Shown one piece after another: positions 9,001 through 21,000 of a stretch of 25,188 nucleotides of DNA. The first letter of the stretch is position 1. Each line of letters starts with the position of its first letter. The stretch is from positions 3,562 through 28,749 of the forward strand of contig NW_014579646.1 in NCBI RefSeq assembly GCF_000485595.1, read 5' to 3'. The notes under the pieces were generated by a model. That model was not told the DNA's origin. It worked only from the letters and a program-made list of their open reading frames with translations, and searched no databases. The stretch comes from Priapulus caudatus. Taxonomy: Eukaryota; Priapulida; Priapulimorpha; Priapulimorphida; Priapulidae. Both the position numbers and the translations under genes were made by a program.

Positions 9001-12000
9001 TGCATGTGCGTGTGTGTGTGCGTGCGTGCGTAAGTGCGTGCGTAAGTGCCTGTGTGCCTGTGTGCCTGTGTGTGTAATCGATGGCAATGTTTGTGCCTTT
9101 CCAGATGGCGGTTACAGCGCCCAACAAGCCGCGCCACCGCCGGTGAGTTACGGAGGTCAGGGTGCTGCTTATGGGCAGACCAGCGGCGTGCCGGAATACT
9201 CTGCTCCATCAGGCGGCTACAGCCAAGGTAGTGCTACAGACAATATATATAATTGTACTATGTGTGCATAATATTGGGGTTGTTGTCGTAGGCTTTCTAA
9301 TAATGATTGTTGTCCGATTTGAGCCATATTTCTCGTCAACTTTTTATCGGGGACTATCGGTTTCGTGTGTTCGCGTGAAACTAATGTCTTTTATACTTTA
9401 CTTTATTTTTTTACTTGACTCTACTTTGAAGTGTTACCATTATGAGATTATGTGTGCATTGGATTTTTGTAGCGGGTGCTTACAGTCTAACGTGGTCTGT
9501 TCTCCATGAGAGCTCGCATGTGCGTGTGTGTATGTATGCGTGCGCGCGCTGTGTGCCATTGTCTATAACCGCGCTCGTGTGTTCTTTCGGTGCTGTTAGC
9601 CGGTTATGGACCACCCAGTGGCGGTTACGAGGCACCGAGCGCAGCGGGAGGAGGAGGAGGAAGCGGTGGATACGGTCGCGGCGGAGGAGGAGGTAACGTT
9701 TCCTCGCTCGCATCGTCATAATCTTACACTTGTGCGTCGTCCTTGCCCTGTGACGTGTCAGAACAACGTGAGTGTGTCTGGCCCACCGTACGGCAATGTT
9801 CCTGGTCACGTCTACCAACTCGGAATGTTGCTGAAGGCCTGGGGCCTGTTGTCAGGTTGTCAGAAACAAAATTAGTTTTAACATTTGACTTAACATGACT
9901 TTTTCTTGTAGACCAGACCTCTGTGTGCTGCATATGAGAAACTTCACCACATTTCTGACAACAGGCCCCTGCACGTTGTTTACGAAGAGTGAAATCTTTG
10001 CTTCTCCTTAGGCCAAAACAAAATATAGGTGTGGTTACGGTTTCCCGACCGACCCTATTTATTCCCGGCGACCCTAAACATTTTTATTGTCAATTTTCGT
10101 TAAAGTAAAAAAAAAATAGGAATTGGACAGTTTCTGCTTCAAAAGGCACAACGTACATCCTTCGGACAGGGTTCGTAAATAAATTATTTCAAGAAAATAA
10201 AATGTTTCCCCTACCTACTTACCCTATTTTTCCCCGGCATGTAACGGTGATGTTTCCCCTACCTACTTACCCTATTTTTCCCCGGCATGTAACGGTGATG
10301 TTTCCCCTACCTACTTACCCTATTTTTCCCCGGCATGTAACGGTAACCACACATGTATTTTGTTTTGGCCTTATTGGCAGGTTTTCGGTATGTGGCAGTG
10401 GCAAGGCCGTAATTCCCCGCGGCAGTAGCATAAGCTGTGTACTGTGTGTTGTCACTCGTGTTCTTAGTGTGTTGTCTGCGTGTGCGTAGGTGGCAGCGGC
10501 GGATACGGAGGTGGGTCCGGTGGCTATGGAGGCGCTGGTGGTGCTAGTGGCGGTGGCTACGGCGGCGGCGGCGGAGGAGGCATGAGTTCTGGCTATGGCG
10601 GTGGCGGCAATGAACGTGATAGTCGCGGGGGATACGGAGGCGGGTAAGCCGTTTTCCATCTGTTTTTAAAACTGTGTGTAAAATTGCATCCGATGTATAA
10701 AACACGGTGAGAGAAAATATGTTTGGTTTCCGTGTGGTCGGCACCGGCTTTATAGTGGTATTGTGTAACTGGTCACAGGGTTGTGTGTAAGTCAAGTGTT
10801 TGACACGATAAACTATTGCTGTGCCGTATGGTGTAACACTTCTGGTAGATGTTGGGTTTAGGCGGCTGCACAAATCGAATGTTTAACACGGTGTAACGAT
10901 TGTCAGTGTCATCTCCCGGGGCTGCCAACTCCAAACTATGGTTTTTCTAGTGAGAAAACCTCGTTAAAACAAATATTGACCAGGTTGCAGAACCGTTGGC
11001 TGTTATTGCGGCGATCTGTACACCACATACATACATGTTAAGAGGTTCGGAGGTTATTCGCCTAGTTACAATATTTTGTTATGTCAGGGGTGTTCACTAT
11101 CTCCCTTGTTATCTAATCCCAAGGTTATCTAAGGTTATCTAATCCCAAGATGTCATCTTTAACATAAATAACAGTGCTGCTCGTGGCAATTTTTCGGAAT
11201 TCAATCGGTAATGCGTCGGCACTGTGTTAAGCGATGTCAATAATATGTCAGATATATGGCATTTTTCCGAGGAACTTGACTGGTTTATAGCATGCCTTCT
11301 GTAGCGTATCCTTCTCATAGTTCTGTGTAAATTTTAGGTAAATGAGTGAGTATGCCTGGACACAATCTGTTCTTAAAGGGATACTAGACTCTAGGATTTT
11401 ACTGCATACAACTCAACTTACTGTATAACAAATCGTCTATACCCACACGTACTTGTTACCAGATACCTAATTTAATTGTTATAATTAATTATACATCGAC
11501 GCTACGAAATTTGAACGGCGCCATTGACACCCGCGACCGTGCTGCCACCCTGAAAAAGTTGCGCATTTCCCAATATATTTTGCACGTTACAGATCGAGGG
11601 CTAATCACAAAAGTGCAATTATATTTATACCTAAATGCTATTTAACCGAATGATGTTCATTTTAGGACAAATTTATTCATAATATAACTGAAACTATATG
11701 TCGTTTATAAGATATTATAATCCTTTGCTTTAAAATTAATAAATAAGAAACACCCTCGGTCTGTAGCCCTTGGCTAAAAAGTCATTTTGCGCAACTTTTC
11801 AGATCATTCGCTTTGAGTGGCGCTGCCGTCGTTGTAATCAAACTGTAGTCGTTGGTTTTAAAACATTTTTTAAACATTTCTAATGGTGATTGAACCATGA
11901 AACTTTTTATGTAGCGTAATTTTAATCTAAATTAACTGAAAATAACCCTAGAACCGAGAGTAAAGGATCCCTTTAACATCCATTGTCTAGTTTTATTGGC

Positions 12001-15000
12001 TCATCTTTCAGCGTGTTTTCTATGCCTTATCTGCAGGGTTGTGTATATATATTACGTACACAGTGCCTTCCCCCCCAATATCGCATTAACATTCACATTG
12101 CAAAATTCTATCATGCGATCATATGCCTGCCTTCATATATGCCAGTCTTCCTTTATATGCATATGTGTAAAATACAACTAAAATGTAAACAACAATATCT
12201 GAACCCAACGTTGTATGTCAAGTGTAAACTTTACTTGTGCCTGTTACTATGACATTCATGTAGGCATCTTATTTCAAACTTTTTGCAAGATATCTACATA
12301 GAAGGGTGTCAATTAAAATTACTGTACATAACTAATTAACTAGCCTCAAGATTTTTGTATTACACTTACTCCATGCGTGACGATCGCTGGGCCTGACCTG
12401 ACCTATGGTTTATGGTGTGGGTCGAGTCGGTTGCTTTGCTATAAACCATAGATTTAAGTACTGAACTGATGAGTGTGTAATAGCAGTGCACACATGGTGT
12501 AAGTGTGTTGCTGTGTGATTTATTATACATGTGCCGTGGGATTTAACCACATCGATTGTACCTTCATTGCCCAACACAGATTGATATCCAATACATGTAT
12601 TCCCCTGTATTCACTCAAACAAGTTGGCAGCCCTTGGGGGGTGTGAATTGGGAGTTACTGTGGTTACTGTGTGCATTTCTGTGCGTTTATAACACCGTAA
12701 CGGTTTTGAGCTCTCGTCCTACAGGTGGTGCTATGCGGGTTTATAAGGAAACCCGCGGCGGTCGTGTCGCTCAGCTACATCAGTTGTAGAATATCACACT
12801 CGGGCAAACAAGACCACGAAGTGTGTAGTGTCACTCTGGTATCAACAGTTAAGGGATACCAGAATTCTTGTACCGTCTAAAATAATTTGGTGTACCTCGC
12901 AAGTTGTATTATAGATTATGAGACAGGAAGCTTAGCTTAGCTACTCAACGTCGTGTCATGCGCCGGGACTAACTCTATAACGTTGTTGACTTATAACGTA
13001 TTTTATTCGAAATATCGGGTGGGTTCAGCAATAATTTATGGCTGTGAGAAGGTTATCCAATTTTAATTTTGAAAACACGGCTTTCTAATAGGTTAGCAGT
13101 TTACTTACCAAAAGAAACGAACTAGGTTCTTCTAGTTGAATAGAAAGAAAATAACTATTCAGCATAAGTATTGGAGCAAAAAATACGGATTAAAATTTGA
13201 TGAAATACGTGTGTGATTGCGGTTAGTTTTATGCGTGCAATAGACCGAGCGAGTGTTAAATAGCGTGCTATTTATAAAAAGGGTATAAATTTTGCTCATT
13301 TGGTGAACGAGAGTGTTTTACATGGATTTCTGATGATCATTTGCGAACCCCAAGTCAGGTAGCTAGCAGTGAGAGTTAGTGAGATGTCGGTTAGCTCGGA
13401 ATGTGTGTTGGTTGGTGTGTGTAACGTAATCGCAGAGGTGTTGTGTACCAGTAGCCGAAGAAGAATCGGCACAACGTCTACAGCGAGGAGGGAGGTTCAG
13501 CGATCTGCCGGCCATTGTTACCCACCCCTCGGTCCACCTCGCTCCCACGCAGTGCGTGTGCGGAGCGTGATGGAGGCGCTTGTACTGTGTTGAGGGGTGG
13601 CGTAACATTGGTTGTTATCTTTCTGTTGGAATAGGGGTCAGGATAGAGGCGGATTCAACAAGTTTGGTGGTAAGTGGTCGCAGGAACCACAGCAGTTCTG
13701 TTAGCAGGGTGGTTCTTTTGTTTTTATGTGTATGCAAGTTAAATCCCTGGGAAGAGCCAGGCAACTAGAGTTCAATATCAAAACTATATGTTTTGCTCAC
13801 TTCGCTCTCCGATAGGTACGTGCCAGTTGGCTCTTTCCAGGTTTAGCATTGCAAGGATACACGTATGTGTTATTTGGCGGTAAGTTTTCTCATTCTACAG
13901 TTCTGCGCGTGTTATGTTCCCTGCCCCGTGTAGCCCTCGCCCCCGAAACCACGCGTTACGGAATATAGAGTTGTTGTATGCTATCCACGTGTACGGGAAA
14001 AAGTATACGAGAGTAAAGGCTGCTGCTTGCGTGCGATGCGTGGTAGACTCGGTGACCTACCACAAAAGTGTGTGTTTACGGTTGTCTGGACGGTTGATGG
14101 CAAGCATGCGGCGAGCTGCTGTAACCGTGGCAACGAGCGGCAGCAGACGTGGGAGTACGTACAATCGTTGTCTCCTTGTGTGGTGTACGAGTCACCGACA
14201 GGTTGGGTCAGCGTTACTGACAACACTCGCTCGTCATCGTCCCCCGCACGCGCACAGACGCCGTTATAAGTGTAACTGCACTGGCGCCATCTACAGGAAC
14301 TGAGAGTCATCGGTTACTGCATGTAATGGTTGCAGTGTGCGTATGAGATGCACTGTGAAATTTAACCGCCGACGTAAAACCCGCGGAGTTGTGAGTGAAC
14401 TACTAACTCATGCAGCTGAGGACGCACTGTCAATGATGAAACGTTCTTTCTTGATTTTTATGAGAGCTTATAAGAACTAAGGCGGACTGAGGCAGTGTAG
14501 GGTGGTTAACCTTGCGAGCGTTGAACGTGATTGGTTGGTTGGTTGCATATGCCCTGCCCTCTGGTTGCATGCGAGTGGGCAGCATCGTTACCTCGACAAC
14601 TTGGAAACACTAATTTAAACAAATTACAATGTGTCTGTTGCGACTTTGGGGACTCGAACGCAAACATTCTTAGGGTGTCGTCGTGTACCACCAAGGTATA
14701 CCAAGGTCCTAACATCAAGGTCGTAACACTAAGGTTCTAACATCAAGGGCGTAACACCAAGGCGCGCTAGTTATAGTGCTCCTGTGGTACCACCGTACAA
14801 GGGTCGAGGCGCGAAAGTAATGGTGCTGTGGCACCGGGTTTTACCACTCTCTGAGATGTTTCTAGCTATATGCACTCAGGGTGCGAAATTAACGGGAGTC
14901 TGGAGTCAAATACTCCCTGATTTGACATATGCAGGAGTCTGTGTGTCTCCCTGAAAATTCTGCCATACTAACTATAGTTCGTTCCAGAGCACGGCCTCGC

Positions 15001-18000
15001 GGAATTACCGTATTTTTTCAGCTAATATCCAAAGAAAATTTGGCAGACGTGCAACCGCATAAATCTTAAAAATAAGCACATGCATTATTGTTAATATCTT
15101 TAATTTTGAACCTCGGACTGCGGACTCCTTGTTTTTGAGGGTAGGGAGTCCGTCTGTTGGACTCCCGTGTTCAAAAGTTCATTTCTACCCCTGCGCACTG
15201 GTAGGCCCGGTGTGCCCATAGCCCAGGTATAATGAAGCTTAGGGCAGAGTGTTTGCCTGTGCATATATACGATCTGCAATGACGGGCCAATCGGTGTACA
15301 CAATACGCCAAAACCTGGTGCAACTGTTAGCAGTGGTCGTTCAGGGTTCTCTGTTACACCGCTGTTGTGACGTGGGTGATATTTTTACATATGGTGCCCC
15401 TGTGTAAGGGAAGAGATTGTGTCTGCGCTGCAATGATGACAACTAACAGGTGAATGAAGCAGTGGGAGAAATATTGAATGGAAATCGATCGCTGAAACTG
15501 GAGATGATGCGATCTTAAGCTGTCGTGAAAGCTTGCCGTGCCAACAATGGTACTTTAACTCCTGCCTTCTCTGCTCCAATGCATCGTGTTTAACTTTAAG
15601 CAAGAAACCTTGCCCACTATATAGTTACTCTCCACCCCTTAGCTTCCCTCTGTGTTTCCTCACTGCTGTTATTTAAGGAAAGGTGTATTCTCGGTTATTT
15701 AAGTGTGATGTGACAATGCACGTTTCATATAGCAGGGTTCGGAATGGAAGTGGTGCGTGTGGGGGGAACTGCAGCCGTATGGGTGCATTGCTAGCGTTAT
15801 TTAAGGTTTGTTGTGTTCATGCGTTGCTAGCGTTATGTAAGGTTTGCATTGCGCCAGGCTCAACCTTGCTTCCTGTCATGTGTCTGATGCTATACTCTTC
15901 CTATTGTAAGGTGGTATGCAGCGCCACGCGCTGGTACGTCGTGGTGAGCGGGCAAGGCGGTGCCGGTGCCGCACCGCAGTCCGCCACCGGCACTGCCAAC
16001 CCTGGACGACATCAGCAGGAGCATGAGACAGACGAAGCAATCTTGAGCCATGTGAAATGCTCCTGCGGTGTAGGCGGGGTGGGGGGGGGGATGCGGGCAG
16101 CGGCAGTGTTCAGCAAGTTGCTCTGTGAGCTGTCGTTTTGTTGGACTGGTTTGTCGTTTTGGCAGTGGCAGTGGTAGGGGAAGGGGGTTCCTCCGTGGTT
16201 AGACTCGGTTATCCTGCGTGAGGAATTTGCATGTGAAAAAAGAGGACGGGTATCAGTGAGACAGTTACCTGAGAAACGCCGAGGAGATCTGTCTGTCTGA
16301 ACTGCGCTTGTTCCTAAACCCACACGTGGACGATGGCGCAGCAAGTTCCACAGCGTGTGCGGACTGCTAGTACAGCTTACTAGCATTCACAAAAACAAAA
16401 TTTGCGTGTTTCATCGTCGCACTGAACGTTCAGACGGATCTCCGGGTCGCATCTTCCACTCGGTGAGCTCGTCGCGCTTAAACATCCGCTGCCCGCATTC
16501 CTGCGTAGTCGCGTTAACGTTCCCGCACATTGTCTTCCCCACCCGATGTTCTAATCGCTGTATTTCCTCGTGCACAGGGGATAGAGGAGGCGGAGGAGGA
16601 GGAGGAGGAGGAGGAGGCGGCGGCGGCTTTGGTGGACGTGAGATGGAGACGCAGGAGGATACTGTGTTCATTAGTGGGCTTCCACCAGACGTGACCGAGA
16701 TGGACCTCGCAGACCATTTTGGTGCCATCGGCGTGATCAAGGTCAGAATCCGGGGTACCCCAAGGTCAGGTAGCGGCGCGGCGGTCACCTTTAATATTCC
16801 GTGGCACTAGGAAGCATGAAAACGTTGCGATTAAACGGTGAATGTATGATAGTGTGTGAGTGAGGATCCTTCTTCTCCAAGCACATGATTTGTTTACGCT
16901 GTGCTGAAACCACTCTGTTGACAAAACGTTTCGTAAAATTAGATGTAAACAAGTGTCGGCAACCATTTTGTGGTAACTCAAATTGTTGCATTTTGGCAAA
17001 TTTTGCCCCCAACAAACTCAACATATACCATTAGGAAAACGGCAAACAAACATCTAAAAAGCTGCTTGTCCAGCGGACAAGCTACTGGGCAGGTCTACTT
17101 GTCCTCTGTGGAAATGGACAAGTGAGGAGAAATGGATAGCCATTATTTCAAACACTGCCTATCACTGCCCTAATTAGCATTGTTAATCAATAAACTCGTT
17201 AAGCTTTGCTGCCGATGATGATTCGTTCATCCTCTATTACCATGAGAGTTTTACTCAGAACTAAGGCGGACTGAGGCAGACAGAAGCTTTCGTTCCCAGG
17301 TGACCGTCACCATTTATGTCTATTTAGTGTCTAATTCGGCTTGTTGAACAGACTTTAGCCCCGATTTTACCCTGAGTCTCAAAACTCCTAATTTCACGTT
17401 TGAATCAACGGTAAAGAATTGTATTCTTTAGTTCATGTACGACTGGGGTAATATAGACTGTCCGGTTGAGCAATATTCACGAGAACTGCACTGGAATGGG
17501 ACTGGAGAGGGCAAGCAGCACAGACAGTCAATCTGTATCATGTCTAGACATATCACATGCTAAACACACACATCCTTTCTACAGATGGACAAGAAACTGG
17601 GGAAACCAAAGATCTGGATCTACAAGGACAAGCGAACTGGTTCTCCAAAGGGAGAGGCCACCGTTACATTTGACGACCCGCACACTGCCGGTAGCGCCAT
17701 CTCCTGGTTCAATGGTGAGTTTTCCTCCAGTGACTGTATAGCCGTCTCCTTAGCGGGTGCTGGTGCAGACACGGCGTGAACCCGTGCTTTAGTGAGTTCT
17801 CGGTCGCCTGGTGAGGGTTTATAGATTTGCCTAGTTAGACATCAGCATCTGTTCCAGACCTGCCAACCCTTACGATTTTTTCGTATTCCTTACGAATTCC
17901 ATGATGTTTCTACAAATGTACGATCAAACTGAAAAACTTACGATTTTTTACGACTTGTGAAAATTAATGTTTTTTACATTGTGAGCCGAGAAATATCTGG

Positions 18001-21000
18001 CGATTGTGGGCGCAGCCATATTGGATCACACGTTCACGTTGTTCTCGCGTGATCTAGAGTTAGTCCCATCATTCATTGCGCGCATAACATACAAACAAAA
18101 TGGCCGCCTGCTGCAAGAAAAGAAAAGCCTTACTATTTTCATGAATCACAGGTTGGCAGGTCTGCTGTTCTAACATTTTTGACATGGCACGCGGTTGGTC
18201 ACACACTGTCGATGATGAGACGTTCTTTGCTTGATACCTGAGAGTTTATCAGAACTAAGGCGGACTGAGACAGTGTTAGTACCCACCTGTCGTGACATCG
18301 GACTGTGCGTGGTCTGTAAGAGCTTGGGACAGTCACAGAGGACTTGTGGCATGATAGACTACTACGCTGACAGGATTAAAGCCATAATTTTTAGAATTTT
18401 CTAGTGTTTTATCCACTTTTATGATACCTACCGTTATCGCTTGAGTAACAGCAACTGTCTAGAGTAACGATAAAATGTATTAGAACCTTTGTATTCACCA
18501 AAACGTGCACGTTTCGAACTCGTTCGATTACCACCGCCTTTTCTTGTAATCTGGGACCAGTTAGTACAGCGCCAGCCATCATCCATGGACTTGCACGTCT
18601 CTCGCACAATCTCGTTTGCACCGACAAATTACAAGTTGACACATTTAACCAATCTCGCCCAGTGTTTCCCCTGGCCAAACAGGTCTGTGAGGTGGTGAAT
18701 TTATTTTTGATGTGTTTCCGCATTTCGAGGTCCTAGCAAAGCGAGAATGCCTTTGCTATAAAAAAAAATTAAAAAATGGTGCAATTTGGTGCATTCTAAC
18801 TATTTTGGTGCATATAATCACTATTCTATGGAAGAATAGTGATTTCCATCAGCGAGGCAGTGTTTTGGACAAATTTCTGTGTGGCGGCTGAGAATTTGAG
18901 CGAGGCGGGCCGCCTCGCTCGTGTCAATACAGGGGAAACACTGTCGCCACACGATGTTATTTTCATTGAGTTACAATGTGTTCATATGCAATTTTCTATG
19001 CTATAACTGCATAAAATATCCTAGTATTTTTTAAGTTAGTGTAATCAGTGATATATCCGCTGTGAGGTGAGACTATATTTCGCTATATTTTGTTTCTGGT
19101 TGAGCGTTTCTGAGCCAGAATCTCGCAAATCTAGCTTTAATAGTCTTGCCACCTATAATAATGGGAGTGCAAATCAGATTACCACAGTTGGGTGTAGACA
19201 ACGTCATAGCCATCTACTGTCAGCCTATTATTATTTATTATGTTATTATATTTTGTTATGGATTTGGTATTAACTATTCTTTATCGGTCTAGCGTTGTCA
19301 CGCTCCCTGTACGTTATTGTCGGCTGACTAAACTTGTACCTGTAGTTATATACTTGTGTTCGTTGCAGGCAAGCCATTCAGAAACAGTCACGAGATAAAG
19401 GTTGAGAAGGCGCAGCGGCCTGCCTACCAGGGTGGCGTGGATCGTGGCAGGGGGCGTGGCCGCGGCGGCGGGGGCGGGGGCGGACGAGGCTTCGGGGGTC
19501 GTGGTGGTGACCGCGGCGGTGGTGATCGCGGTGGAGACCGTGGCGGTGAGTCGCACGTGTTAGAATCCAACACTCTTGTTAAGCGCAACGCACACACCCG
19601 AGCAAAATGCGAAATATTGTTTTCTAGCGTTTCGCGTTCTGCTCGGCGAGCAAGCGCACACACGCCACCCCACACAGCACACAGCTGAGCAAAACATACA
19701 GAAACACTGCGTACAGCGCCGCTGTCACATGACATCAAAAATAGCCATCCAATGGACATCCAATTTTGTGTGTCATGTGATATTTTTAAGGATATTGATT
19801 GGAGACCGTCTGTGGCGTTTCGCTGTGTAGCAGATCGATTGACGCACACACCCGAGCAAAACATACGCTCAGGCGAAACACGCTCTGCGAATCAAACATT
19901 GCTTGTTCAGCGAAACATGTTTTGCTCCACGTTCAGGTGTTTTGCTCGGGTGTGTGCGTTGGGCTTAAGTCGTCGCTTAGTTCAACGCTGCGTTCTTTCT
20001 GTGCGTGCGTGCGCGCGTGAAACTAAACGTGATCGATGCTGAACCCGACGAGTGGAGCTTAGCGATCAAGACGTGGCGAGTTTCAACATTGTGATCGTTG
20101 ATTTTCGATAGTTTTTGGTAAATGTTGAATTTGCAATTTGATTTATATTTTAGTCGATGTTGAACATCGATTGATAATTCACGTAGTAGTTGGTATTGTA
20201 CGTATTGATCGGTGTACTGTGTGTTGATCCATGGTTCGAGCGCAGCGCGTTACCGTCGTGGGAAGCGTCGTGTAACGGAGTGTTTCTTGTTGCTACCGCT
20301 GTGATGCTAGGTAGAGGAGGAGGAGGAGGCCCGGGCGCCGGTGGCCCATCACGCGATGGAGACTGGACCTGTCCCAACCCAGACTGTTCCAACAACAACT
20401 TTGCATGGAGGACCAACTGCAATCGTTGCCAGACCGACCGTCCTGAGGGCATGGGAGGTAGGCATTCTTCAGTCTCGCGGCGTTTCGCGATGCAGGCTAT
20501 TTGTCTTGCGTTGATGTGCAATTTTGGCGTTTGTATGTTGAGTGAGCGTATGTGGAGATGTGCTGCAGGACTGCAGTATCGTGTGTTGTCGCTGCGCTAG
20601 CCAGTGACATTGGTATAGTCTAGTACTATCTAGTCTGCAAGCAAACCTGTAGGTACACACACTCTGAAGAGGGCTATGCTATAACACCCTATCAGTGTTC
20701 GAAATAAGGGGGAAAATTTGTTTGTCTGACGGACAAGCTACAAGATATTTTTGCTTGTCCTGCAAAATTTGTGCTTGTCCTGATTAATAACATAGAAATA
20801 TAATAAATGTGTAATACATTTAATCAAATTAAAGTTTAGACCCAATATCTTACCTTGTAATTTTAATACAGTTAACTAACAGTTCAAATTAGACACCAAA
20901 CTTGAAAGAACATAAATAAGCACAATTATTTATTTTAAGTTAAGTTAAGTTACTTGTCTTAAGAAAGTTGAAGCGATGGTAGAAAATGATGAAAAGTTGC

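Larger units (their letters stand above)
13670..16577 (+). other. FET intron 9 (2908 bases)
   Basis: Holds the small foldback at 13746, snoRNA A, the 14-bp tandem repeat and a hAT-like MITE. Between about 15200 and 16570 I see only the 15786 duplication and a G11 run near 16080. Confidence 0.7.

Noticed and set aside
10202-10489. Frame with three [16 protein letters not shown] repeats as a repeat protein
   Set aside because: Lies within an inverted-repeat element in an intron; no codon-level conservation can be argued because the units are identical.
12455-12500. CTGATGAG in intron 8 as a snoRNA C box
   Set aside because: No convincing D box with pairing ends was found within 60-100 bases.
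16355-16810. Longer frame through the RRM exon starting upstream at 16355
   Set aside because: The part before 16578 is intron; the acceptor CACAG and the phase from exon 9 define the exon start.
20980-21000. Another C box (AATGATGA) as a sixth snoRNA
   Set aside because: No D box or closing stem at a suitable distance; it lies inside the hAT-like MITE.
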